From the NCBI RefSeq assembly GCF_019972815.1, contig NZ_BPPA01000001.1, positions 186,001 through 250,000 of the forward strand: DNA of 64,000 bases. The letters are read 5' to 3'. The notes beneath the pieces are model-generated. The model did no database searches. It was not told the origin of the DNA and saw nothing but the letters and a program-made list of their open reading frames with translations. Shown in pieces: positions 54,047 to 61,799 of this stretch; within the stretch, counting starts at the first letter, position 1, and the number at the start of each line of letters is the position of its first letter. This stretch comes from Lactobacillus huangpiensis. Lineage in GTDB: Bacteria; Bacillota; Bacilli; Lactobacillales; Lactobacillaceae. Made by a program: the position numbers and the translations under genes.

Positions 54047-55549
54047 ATGCTAAAACAATATATTATGGCAATCGATGAGGGAACTACTTCAACCAGAGCG
54101 ATGATAATTGATCATCAGGGCAGAAAAATAGCTTCATCACAAAAAGAATTTCCCCAATATTTTCCTCAACCTGGTTGGGTAGAGCATAAACCTGAGGAGA
54201 TTTGGCACGCAGTTCAAACAACAATTGCCAATGCCATTATTAATTCTGGCGTACGACCGGGGCAAATAGCAGCAATTGGTATTACTAACCAGCGTGAAAC
54301 AACGGTAATTTGGGATAAAAAGACCGGCAAACCCATTTATAATGCAATTGTTTGGCAGTCACGGCAGACAACCGACTTGGCTGAAAAATTAAAGACAGAT
54401 GGCTATAGTGAATTGATCCATAAAAAGACGGGACTAATAATTGACCCGTACTTTAGTGCTACCAAAATTCGCTGGATTTTAGACCATGTTGCTGGTGCAC
54501 AAGAAAAGGCCGAAAATGGTGATTTGCTTTTTGGTACAATTGACAGCTGGCTTTTGTGGAACTTAACTGATGGTGAAGTCCATGTGACTGACTACACTAA
54601 TGCTTCGAGAACGATGCTGTTTAATATTCACGACTTAAAATGGGATGACGACATTTTGAAACTGCTCAATATTCCCAAGGTAATGTTGCCAGAAGTTAAG
54701 TCCAATTCTGAAATCTATGGTTATACCAAGTCTTATACCTTTTTTGGTGGCAAAGTGCCAATTGCCGGTATTGCCGGAGACCAGCAGGCAGCCTTGTTTG
54801 GTCAGCTGGCTCTGAAAAAAGGAATGGTTAAAAATACTTATGGTACTGGCTCCTTTATCGTGATGAATACCGGTGACCAGCCGACAGAGTCGGACAATAA
54901 TCTGTTGACGACTATTGCTTATGGCTTAAATGGCAGAATTTCCTATGCTTTAGAGGGTTCTATTTTTGTGTCTGGCAGTGCTATTCAGTGGTTGCGTGAC
55001 TCGTTAAAAATGATTAAGACAGCTGCAGATTCAGAAAAGGCGGCCAGGCAGTCGAAGTCTGAAAATGAGGTTTACGTTGTTCCGGCATTCACAGGTTTAG
55101 GTGCTCCGTACTGGGATTCAGAAGCACGTGGATCCGTTTTTGGAATTACACGTGGAACAAATGATAAGGATTTTATCAAGGCGACGTTGCAGTCGCTGGC
55201 TTACCAGACGCGAGATGTAGTGGATACGATGCAGGTTGATTCCGACATTAAAATTCCAACCTTGCGCGTTGATGGCGGAGCTTCCAATAATGATTATTTG
55301 CTCCAATTTCAGTCTGATATCTTGGGCATTAAAATCGAACGTGCTAAAGTATTGGAAACAACTTCAATGGGCGTAGCCTTCTTAGCCGGTCTGGCAGTCG
55401 GCTATTGGCAAAATGTAGCTGAATTAAAAGATATTTTTGTTGTAGGCAAGACCTTTGAGCCTCAAATGCCTGAAAGTGAAAAAGAGCATTTATATCAAGG
55501 CTGGAAGAAGGCCGTAAAAGCTACTCAGGTTTTTGCACATGGTGAATAA
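54047..55549 (+). CDS. glpK: Glycerol kinase
   Basis: A 500-residue FGGY kinase that makes glycerol-3-phosphate. N-terminal [13 protein letters not shown], the substrate region around [10 protein letters not shown], and the C-terminal [11 protein letters not shown] are intact. In low-GC Gram-positive GlpK the His of the YHF(Y/F)G loop is phosphorylated by HPr and activates the enzyme. Here the loop reads SYTFFGG with Thr231 in that place, so this control is probably lost. No glpF or glpO is adjacent. It is followed by a phosphatase-like gene in the same operon. Confidence 0.95.
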   Translation: MLKQYIMAIDEGTTSTRAMIIDHQGRKIASSQKEFPQYFPQPGWVEHKPEEIWHAVQTTIANAIINSGVRPGQIAAIGITNQRETTVIWDKKTGKPIYNAIVWQSRQTTDLAEKLKTDGYSELIHKKTGLIIDPYFSATKIRWILDHVAGAQEKAENGDLLFGTIDSWLLWNLTDGEVHVTDYTNASRTMLFNIHDLKWDDDILKLLNIPKVMLPEVKSNSEIYGYTKSYTFFGGKVPIAGIAGDQQAALFGQLALKKGMVKNTYGTGSFIVMNTGDQPTESDNNLLTTIAYGLNGRISYALEGSIFVSGSAIQWLRDSLKMIKTAADSEKAARQSKSENEVYVVPAFTGLGAPYWDSEARGSVFGITRGTNDKDFIKATLQSLAYQTRDVVDTMQVDSDIKIPTLRVDGGASNNDYLLQFQSDILGIKIERAKVLETTSMGVAFLAGLAVGYWQNVAELKDIFVVGKTFEPQMPESEKEHLYQGWKKAVKATQVFAHGE

Positions 55550-55575
55550 GTTATTTAAAAAAGGGGGACAAGAAA

Positions 55576-56349
55576 TTGGCACATGATCGAATAGTTGCAC
55601 TAGATAGTCCGATGAACTTTCGTGATGTTGGCGGTTATCAAAGTGTGACTGGTAAAACAATTAAATGGAATAAAATTTATCGTTCAGATTCGCTTAGTTC
55701 TTTAACAGCCAGGGATCAAGTTAAGTTAGCTAAAATGCGTGTCACTGTCGATTGCGATTTACGTTCTGAATACGAGAAGTCCTCTTCACCGGATATGTCT
55801 TGGCCCGAAGTGGAATATGTCGATTTACCAGTATATTCAGACAGTATTAATGACACGCAAAATAAGCGCTCAGTCTACCGTTTTTTACATCATATTCCTG
55901 ATATGCACAATAACTTTATTGGTCGCATTTACCAGCAAACTCTGCTTAGTTCGCACAGTCAGGAAATGTTTGCTCGTGTTTTTGCGGAATTGCTGGAATT
56001 GCCCGAAGATGAAGCACTGGTCTATCATTGCAGTGCTGGTAAGGACAGAACAGGAATGGTTTCGGCTTTAATATTAATGGCGCTGGGCGTAGATGATGAT
56101 ACCATTGCCCGCGATTATTTATTAACTAACGAGTTATATGATTTTGCTGTTTCCCGCCAATTACCAAGTAATGATGAAATTACGCAAATGGTTTCAAAAA
56201 TGAATGTAACTAAAGGTGAAGGCATAGCTATTCGCGGCATTACAGAAACAGTCCGTGGTGGCTGGGGCGATTTTCCCACCTTTTTCAAAAAAGTATTGGG
56301 CTTTAATGATGATGACTTGGCTCAATTAAAACAAATGTACTTAGATTAA
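55576..56349 (+). CDS. CX5R protein-tyrosine-phosphatase-like protein downstream of glpK
   Basis: A 257-residue phosphatase of the Y_phosphatase3 type. NFRDVGGYQSVTG at 14-26, IYRSDSLSSLT, and the P-loop HCSAGKDRTG with Cys152 and Arg158. No signal peptide. The start is TTG 55576, eight bases after AAGGGGGA. It is the last gene of the glpK operon. A paralogue with an N-terminal extension follows the mannose-type PTS at 16930. Possible substrates are phosphotyrosine, phosphoinositide-like lipids or sugar/polyol phosphates. Confidence 0.88.
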   Translation: MAHDRIVALDSPMNFRDVGGYQSVTGKTIKWNKIYRSDSLSSLTARDQVKLAKMRVTVDCDLRSEYEKSSSPDMSWPEVEYVDLPVYSDSINDTQNKRSVYRFLHHIPDMHNNFIGRIYQQTLLSSHSQEMFARVFAELLELPEDEALVYHCSAGKDRTGMVSALILMALGVDDDTIARDYLLTNELYDFAVSRQLPSNDEITQMVSKMNVTKGEGIAIRGITETVRGGWGDFPTFFKKVLGFNDDDLAQLKQMYLD

Positions 56350-56355
56350 AGGCAG

Positions 56356-56520
56356 ATAACAATAGTAACCTTGCTTGACGTTGCTAAAAAAGCAAATGTT
56401 TCAAAGATGACAAGTTCATGGGGTTATCTCTCTTAAGTAGTTCGGTGATGGGTCAATAGTTCTGTAAAATATTAAACAAAATGCATAATTTAAAAAGAAA
56501 AAATCAACGAGATAAAAAGC
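56356..56520 (+). pseudogene. Remnant of a LacI-family regulator
   Basis: Directly after the phosphatase stop the DNA reads ITIVTLLDVAKKANVSKMT, the LacI helix-turn-helix start, then loses sense and hits TAA near 56435. At 56469 a different frame gives ILNKMHNLKRKNQRD, which resembles the hinge part of the same family (NKMAHNLKRK). The rest is gone. So a frameshifted, truncated lacI-type gene stood here. The remainder up to 56700 holds only a terminator and AT-rich DNA. Confidence 0.5.
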
Positions 56521-56549
56521 ATTGAATTTTATTGTTCAATGTTTTTTTC
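56518..56549 (+). terminator. Terminator after the LacI remnant
   Basis: Arms CATTGAA (56520-56526) and TTCAATG (56535-56541) followed by seven T. It closes the glpK-phosphatase transcript before the yhf-like operon. Confidence 0.75.
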
Positions 56550-56715
56550 ATATGTATTTTTTCTTGAACTTAATATTAGTTATCAGTAAAAATATCAAAA
56601 TTTAACTGTAAGGTATAAGAACTATATAAAGACCTTTTTTAAGGAGATTTACTAATTATTTTTAAGTTTTCTTTAAAGCTTGTATTTGTTATATTATGGC
56701 AAATTTAAAATCATA

Positions 56716-56744
56716 TTGACAAAAGGCACGATTTGAGTAATACT
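56716..56744 (+). promoter_or_regulatory. Promoter of the yhf-like operon
   Basis: Consensus -35 TTGACA and, 17 bases later, AATACT (TAATACT with the preceding T). Transcription should start near 56750, at the edge of the first palindromic operator. Confidence 0.65.
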
Positions 56745-56751
56745 GAAAACG

Positions 56752-56776
56752 TATTCAATATACGGTATTTTGAATA
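56752..56776 (+). promoter_or_regulatory. Palindromic operator, copy 1 (before yhfZ)
   Basis: TATTCAA, 11 bases, TTGAATA: a perfect inverted repeat of 25 bp just after the predicted transcription start. The same arms with the same spacer recur at 58471-58495. Position fits a repressor site for the GntR-like YhfZ encoded immediately downstream. Confidence 0.65.
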
Positions 56777-56799
56777 TTCTATAAAAAGGGGTTTTAAAA

Positions 56800-57717
56800 T
56801 TGCAAACTGCACAGTATAAAATGAGAGGATTAGCGCTAACATTTTTAGCAAAAAAGTATTTACTTTTGGAACCTGACGATCGCGTACCAACAGTAGAGGA
56901 ATTTTGCAAAGAATCAAATATATCTCAGGGTACAATGCAGGCAGCAATTAGTATCTTAAAGGAGGATGGTGCAATTAGTACAAGATCAAGAGGTCATTTA
57001 GGTACATTTGTTGAAAGCGTTAATCATCATAAACTACTTTCTTATATAGGAAATCATACATTGGTTGGTTCATTACCACTACCATATACTAAAAAATATG
57101 AAGGACTCGCAACTGGAATTTACAAGGCATTTTTCAACAATGAGATTCAGGTTAGCCTTTCGTATATGAATGGTAGTGAAAAGAGACTTTCGGGATTACA
57201 AGAAGATCGTAGCAATTTCATTATCACTTCAGGATTAACTGCTGATTATTTGATTAAAAAAAATGGCAACTTGGCGGAATTTTTAGTACTGCCTGAACAA
57301 ACTTATGTTACAAAGCACGTTTTAGTTTTCAGAAAAGGTGAAGATGCACAAATAAAAAGTGGTGCCAGAATTGGGGTAGATACACAGTCCATTGATTATA
57401 CTTTGCTAACAAAGTATGTAACCAAAGGAAAAAATGTGCAGTTAATTCAAATGCCATATAACCAAGTGAGCAAAAGTATAGAAGAAGGACTAATCGACTT
57501 TGCTATTTGGAACAAAGATGAAGTTGTCGAACATAACTATCCACTTGATTATAGTGAAATAGACAATAATTTAACTGTTCGCTCTTCTCAAGCTGTATTT
57601 GTAGGTAAAAAAACGGATATTTTTACAAAAAGTATTTTAGAGAAAACGATAAATGTAGATAAATTGTTAAGTACACAGAAAAAAGTGATTTCTGGTGAAC
57701 TTCTTCCAGAATATTAA
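56800..57717 (+). CDS. yhfZ: YhfZ-like GntR-type regulator with ligand-binding domain
   Basis: A 305-residue regulator. The N-terminal winged helix covers residues 1-70 (DRVPTVEEFCKESNISQGTMQAAISILKEDGAI, then the wing SRGHLGTFVE). From about 90 to 300 there is a periplasmic-binding-protein-like effector domain (LPLPYTKKYEGLATGIY, ARIGVDTQSIDY, EEGLIDFAIWN). This combination is that of E. coli YhfZ. The start is TTG 56800 with AAGGGG in front; ATG 56821 is an alternative. First gene of the eight-gene operon and the probable binder of the two palindromes. The ligand is unknown. Confidence 0.85.
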   Translation: MQTAQYKMRGLALTFLAKKYLLLEPDDRVPTVEEFCKESNISQGTMQAAISILKEDGAISTRSRGHLGTFVESVNHHKLLSYIGNHTLVGSLPLPYTKKYEGLATGIYKAFFNNEIQVSLSYMNGSEKRLSGLQEDRSNFIITSGLTADYLIKKNGNLAEFLVLPEQTYVTKHVLVFRKGEDAQIKSGARIGVDTQSIDYTLLTKYVTKGKNVQLIQMPYNQVSKSIEEGLIDFAIWNKDEVVEHNYPLDYSEIDNNLTVRSSQAVFVGKKTDIFTKSILEKTINVDKLLSTQKKVISGELLPEY

Positions 57718-57734
57718 GGATGTGGTCATTTTTA

Positions 57735-58091
57735 ATGCAAAAGGAAACTCAAAACAAGCTGAATATACTATTGCAGGCGGGTAAAATCAATGACTTAGAC
57801 GTAGAATTTCTTAATGAAATTGATAATGATTTGAGTAAATATGATAATGGAAATAAAGAAGAGATGCTGTTAATTCATGTGGCAATGACTATCTCGAGAC
57901 AGAGAAACAACGAGGTGATTGATACCATGCCCGAAGCTCTTTGGCAACAAATAAAAAATAAGCCTGCATATCAACGAGCAAAGCAATATTGGCTAGAAAA
58001 GAAAGCAAAAGCACCTATTGCCCTGAGTAAGGATGAAGATCAGTATATTATTATGCATTTAGTAAATGTTTTATCGAAGGGAGGACATTAG
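57735..58091 (+). CDS. yhfY: Stand-alone PRD-domain protein (YhfY-like)
   Basis: About 118 residues, nearly all one PTS-regulation domain: LNILLQAGKINDLDVEFLNEI, then MLLIHVAMTISRQRNN with the conserved first His, and QYIIMHLVNVLSK with the second. There is no DNA-binding or EII part. PRDs are phosphorylated on His by HPr or EIIB. The start is uncertain: ATG 57735, or ATG 57720 which adds five residues but touches AAGG directly. It may link the operon to PTS state or act on YhfU, which looks IIB-like; that is inference. Confidence 0.8.
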   Translation: MQKETQNKLNILLQAGKINDLDVEFLNEIDNDLSKYDNGNKEEMLLIHVAMTISRQRNNEVIDTMPEALWQQIKNKPAYQRAKQYWLEKKAKAPIALSKDEDQYIIMHLVNVLSKGGH

Positions 58092-58092
58092 T

Positions 58093-58455
58093 ATGACAAA
58101 AATTGTAATTGGAGGCCAAATGGGCAAAGAAGAAATCAGACAAGACTTAGAAAAATTAACAAGCGATAAAAATGTCGAAATTACTGTGCAGAGTGACCTG
58201 GATGCTGCAATGGCAGTTCAAAATCATCAAGCTGATTTTTACATCGGTGCCTGTCAAACTGGTGCTGGAGGTGCATTAGCGATGGCTACCGCCTTACTTG
58301 GTTCAGGGAAAACCCTCACTGTTGCTACACCAACTAAGGTATTAAAAGCAGATGAAATTAAAAAAGGGGTAGAAAGCGGCAAAGTTGCTTTTGGTTTTAC
58401 ATTTAATGCTAAAGATACTGTATTGCCAGAAATTGTTAAGGCATTACCTTTATAG
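58093..58455 (+). CDS. yhfU: YhfU-like protein (DUF2620)
   Basis: A 120-residue soluble protein, start at 58093 behind AAGGGAGG. It begins TKIVIGGQMGKEEIRQDLEKL and has the conserved core ADFYIGACQTGAGGALAMATALLGSGKTLTV with one Cys. The alpha/beta pattern and the early glycine loop recall PTS IIB-type folds, without the usual Cys in the first loop. It lies before the membrane protein YhfT, as in E. coli. Function unknown; a coupling or phospho-accepting subunit of a transporter is conceivable. Confidence 0.82.
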   Translation: MTKIVIGGQMGKEEIRQDLEKLTSDKNVEITVQSDLDAAMAVQNHQADFYIGACQTGAGGALAMATALLGSGKTLTVATPTKVLKADEIKKGVESGKVAFGFTFNAKDTVLPEIVKALPL

Positions 58456-58470
58456 TGTTTTTAATATCAA

Positions 58471-58495
58471 TATTCAATTTTTAGAATATTGAATA
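58471..58495 (+). promoter_or_regulatory. Palindromic operator, copy 2 (before yhfT)
   Basis: TATTCAA, 11 bases, TTGAATA, identical in arms and spacing to the copy at 56752. It ends two bases before the yhfT ribosome site AAGGAGG, inside the operon. It may be a second DNA operator for an internal promoter or roadblock. The RNA hairpin (ATATTCAAT with ATTGAATAT) could also affect yhfT translation. Confidence 0.65.
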
Positions 58496-58510
58496 TAAGG
58501 AGGATAAAAA

Positions 58511-59806
58511 ATGTCAATGACTACAATTATAAATTATGTTCTAATAGCCCTGGTTGGGGGCGTTGGTTCAGTTTTGGCGAATAAAGGCATTGCTGTTTTC
58601 AATGATGGATTAAGGCCAATTTATCCAGAATATTTTGACCACAAAATTAATAGACGTGAATTAGCTCTAACATCTTTTGGAGTTAGTTTTGGCTTAATTA
58701 TTGGTTTTGGTATTCCAGTATCAATTGGTTCAACGATTTTACTCGCTCATAGTATTTTACTTGCTTGCGATATTTTTGGTACTTGGACACCTGATAATAA
58801 ATGGGGTGCCACTGCTGCTTTTGCTATTGGAGCAGTTTATGGTGCTGGCTTATTATTAGGCTTATCTTGGATCGTTAAACTATTCAAAATGCTGCCATTT
58901 AACTTTTTTGGAGCACTTTCTCTTTTAGGTAGTCCAATATTGCTTGCCTTTTGTGCATTTCCAGCAATTGCAGTTGCAGAGCAACATAATGTAAAAAAGG
59001 GTCTTATTACCTTTGTTTGGACCTTTGTAACTTACATTCTAATTAGTAAGTTTGGAATCTTTAACTTGGGTAATGGTATTACCATCACTTTGAACGCAAC
59101 CGGTATGGCACTATTAGTGGCCATGATTTGTATGGTTTATTACGCAGCCAAAGTAAAGGGAACCAATAACTCAAACGAAAATTTGGTTAATGTCTTTTCT
59201 GCACGTATCGGAAGAATTAAGAAAAATTGGATTTGGCTTTCATTAATGGGGGGCTTGATCACTGCTGCTTCAAGTGAATTAATTCTTGCAGTTGATGTTC
59301 TTCCTCAACAGTTATTGATTAAAGGGCAAATTCAAGAAGCAGCAATGGCAACTTTTGCCAGAGCCATTGGCTTCATTCCCTTAGTATTTTCAACCGCTAT
59401 TGTAACTGGTGTTTACGGTATGGCTGGAACAACTTTAATTTTTGCAATCGGCTTGTTATTAAAAGGTCAACCGTTAGTTGCCTTTATCGCAGGTGCTGTC
59501 TGGATGTGGATTGAAGTACAAGCCTTAGGTGCTACCGCTAAAGGAATGGATAAGTTTCCAGGTTTACGTGATATGGGTGACCATATTCGTACTTCTCTGA
59601 TGGAAACCATTTCAACTTCGTTATTAATTGGGGCGGCCATTGCATGTAATAAGATGGCACCAAATCTAGGATTCTTCTGGGTCATAGGTACCTGGCTCTT
59701 AAATAAAAAAATGAAAAAACCTCTAGTTGATATGGCCGTGGGGCCAATAGCTACTATAGCTTTAGGACTTTTATTAAATATTTTAAGAATAGTGCATTTA
59801 TTCTAA
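58511..59806 (+). CDS. yhfT: YhfT-like polytopic membrane protein
   Basis: A 431-residue protein with ten or more hydrophobic helices and a hydrophilic loop near 210-240 (KVKGTNNSNENLVNVFSARIGRIKK). NKGIAVFNDGLRPIYPEYFDHKINRRELA at the N-terminus and the GFGIPVSIGSTILLAHSILLACDIFGTW region are typical for YhfT. Acts in the cytoplasmic membrane, probably as the transporter of the pathway substrate. AAGGAGG site eight bases before the ATG. No similarity to a transporter family of known substrate is evident by eye. Confidence 0.85.
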   Translation: MSMTTIINYVLIALVGGVGSVLANKGIAVFNDGLRPIYPEYFDHKINRRELALTSFGVSFGLIIGFGIPVSIGSTILLAHSILLACDIFGTWTPDNKWGATAAFAIGAVYGAGLLLGLSWIVKLFKMLPFNFFGALSLLGSPILLAFCAFPAIAVAEQHNVKKGLITFVWTFVTYILISKFGIFNLGNGITITLNATGMALLVAMICMVYYAAKVKGTNNSNENLVNVFSARIGRIKKNWIWLSLMGGLITAASSELILAVDVLPQQLLIKGQIQEAAMATFARAIGFIPLVFSTAIVTGVYGMAGTTLIFAIGLLLKGQPLVAFIAGAVWMWIEVQALGATAKGMDKFPGLRDMGDHIRTSLMETISTSLLIGAAIACNKMAPNLGFFWVIGTWLLNKKMKKPLVDMAVGPIATIALGLLLNILRIVHLF

Positions 59807-59815
59807 GGAGATTAT

Positions 59816-60709
59816 ATGACAGTTTTAAAACCAGGTATTACGTATGCGCATGAACATATTCCTATAGATCGTTCAGAAGTAATTGGGGATGAAGATGCAT
59901 TACTTGATTCCCAAGGGCTGGTAATAAAAGAATTGAAAGAGCTTTATAACAAAGGGGTAAGAAACATTGTTGAAGCCACCTGTCGAGGTATTGGAAGGAA
60001 TGTAGCATATGCACAAAAAGTAGCTACAGAAACAGGAATTAATATTGTCCAAGCTACAGGCTGGTATCAATCTGCTTTTTTACCAATAGAAGTATATCAG
60101 TTATCAGTCACACAATTAGCCGAAATGATGATCAAAGACATTACAGTAGGAATTAAAAATACAGATATTAAAGCTGGAGTCATAGGAGAAATTGCTACAA
60201 CTAAAAATAGATGGACTGAACAAGAAGAAAAAGTATTTAATGCAGCAGTTATTGCTAGTAAAGAAACTCATACTCCAATTATGACACATACTTCAATAGG
60301 CACTTTAGGACGTGAGCAAGTTGAATTTTTTCAAAAAAAACATGCCAATTTAAGCAAGGTCATTATTGGCCATGTAGATCTAACGGGTAATCCTAATTAT
60401 GTCTTAGAAATGTTAAAGACAGGAACTAATGTAGAAATAGATACTATAGGTAAAAATAACTATATGTCTGATGCTAAAAGGGTCGAAATAATTAAAGCAG
60501 CCCAAGATGCAGGCTTTACAGATCAAATTGTTATGTCAATGGACATAACTAGAAAATCTCATTTAAAAGCAAATGGCGGCATTGGTTATGCATATTTATT
60601 GGATAGTTTCATTCCTGAGCTAAAAGCTGGTGGTGTAACTGAGGAGTTTATTAATAAAATGCTGGTAGAAAACCCTCAAAGAATTTTTGGTGGTGATTGG
60701 AATGACTGA
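59816..60709 (+). CDS. php: Phosphotriesterase-homology protein
   Basis: A 297-residue TIM-barrel metallohydrolase. The full binuclear metal set is visible: His12 and His14 (AHEHI), Glu125 (GEIATTK) in place of the carbamylated Lys of phosphotriesterase, His158 (MTHTS), His186 (IGHVDLT) and Asp243 (SMDITRK). This is the ligand pattern of E. coli PHP. The family includes phosphotriesterases and lactonases, but the PHP substrate is unknown. It lies between yhfT and yhfS and overlaps yhfS by eight bases. Confidence 0.92.
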   Translation: MTVLKPGITYAHEHIPIDRSEVIGDEDALLDSQGLVIKELKELYNKGVRNIVEATCRGIGRNVAYAQKVATETGINIVQATGWYQSAFLPIEVYQLSVTQLAEMMIKDITVGIKNTDIKAGVIGEIATTKNRWTEQEEKVFNAAVIASKETHTPIMTHTSIGTLGREQVEFFQKKHANLSKVIIGHVDLTGNPNYVLEMLKTGTNVEIDTIGKNNYMSDAKRVEIIKAAQDAGFTDQIVMSMDITRKSHLKANGGIGYAYLLDSFIPELKAGGVTEEFINKMLVENPQRIFGGDWND

Positions 60710-61799
60710 TTTTACAACTTACCCGCTAGAAAGTATTACACCGGAGGAAGCTTTAACAAAGCAGTGGCAATTAGTAGATGCAATTACTAATGTTTTTGCG
60801 GGTAATGAGATTATTACCAGAGGGGACTTGGGAGTTATTCCAGGGTTAAATGAACCCAAGTTTACTAAAAAGGCAGAGGAAGTAATCGCCAAGTTTTTTA
60901 ATACTGAAGCCGCCATGCTGGTAAGAGGCTCAGGTACTGGTGCTATTAGAAGCGCACTACATTCTGTTTTAAATGCGGGACAAACTTTATTAGTTCATGA
61001 AGCTCCAATTTATCCTACTACCCAAGTTTCTCTGACTATGATGGGTGTAAAAACAAAAGAAGTTGATTTCAATAAAATTGATACTGTTAAATTACCGGAA
61101 AATATTGCTGGCATATTAGTTCAATATACCAGACAAAAGCCTGATGATTCTTACGATATGGGTCATGTTCTAAAAGTCTTAAGGACACGCTATAGCCACA
61201 ATATTCCTATCATTACAGATGATAACTACGCTGTTATGAAAGTGCATAAAATTGGAACTGAACTAGGTGCAGATTTAAGTTGTTTTTCCACATTTAAGCT
61301 ATTGGGTCCTGAAGGGATAGGATGTATAGTCGGTAAAAAAATATACTTGGATAAACTACGAGAGGAAAATTATTCGGGTGGTTCGCAGGTTCAAGGGCAT
61401 GAAGCTTTGGATGTTTTAAGGGGCATGGTATATGCACCTGTCGCTTTAGCTAATCAAGCTCGAGTTATTAATGAGTTAAAAGAGAGACTTAATAACAACG
61501 AAGTTCCAGGAGTCAAAAAAGCTTACGTTGCAAATGCACAATCAAAAGTTTTACTAGTGGAATTTACTCATCCGATAGCCAAAGAAATTTTAAAAAATGT
61601 GGCTAAATTTGGTGGAGCACCTAATCCAATTGGTGCAGAATCTAAATATGAAATTGTTCCTATGATATACAGAGTTTCAGGAACATTTAAAGCTTATGAT
61701 CCTGAATTATTGGACAATACGATTCGAATAAATCCGTATAGAGCAGGTGCAGATACTATTATTAATATTTTGCAAAAATGTATAAAGGAGGTGAAATAA
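60702..61799 (+). CDS. yhfS: YhfS-like PLP-dependent enzyme
   Basis: A 365-residue fold-type I PLP enzyme. GSGTGAIRSAL at 76-86 binds the phosphate, Asp173/Asp174 (ITDDNYA) faces the pyridine nitrogen, and Lys199 in FSTFKLLGPEG is the Schiff-base lysine. It is annotated as aminotransferase-like in E. coli, but relatives also do lyase or selenotransferase-type chemistry. Start at 60702 behind GGTGGTGA, overlapping php. It ends in TAATG shared with yhfX. Confidence 0.88.
   Translation: MTDFTTYPLESITPEEALTKQWQLVDAITNVFAGNEIITRGDLGVIPGLNEPKFTKKAEEVIAKFFNTEAAMLVRGSGTGAIRSALHSVLNAGQTLLVHEAPIYPTTQVSLTMMGVKTKEVDFNKIDTVKLPENIAGILVQYTRQKPDDSYDMGHVLKVLRTRYSHNIPIITDDNYAVMKVHKIGTELGADLSCFSTFKLLGPEGIGCIVGKKIYLDKLREENYSGGSQVQGHEALDVLRGMVYAPVALANQARVINELKERLNNNEVPGVKKAYVANAQSKVLLVEFTHPIAKEILKNVAKFGGAPNPIGAESKYEIVPMIYRVSGTFKAYDPELLDNTIRINPYRAGADTIINILQKCIKEVK

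Noticed and set aside
56694-56947. Two minus-strand frames across the yhfZ promoter and N-terminus
   Set aside because: Mirror frames of yhfZ and of the promoter region; no ribosome sites.
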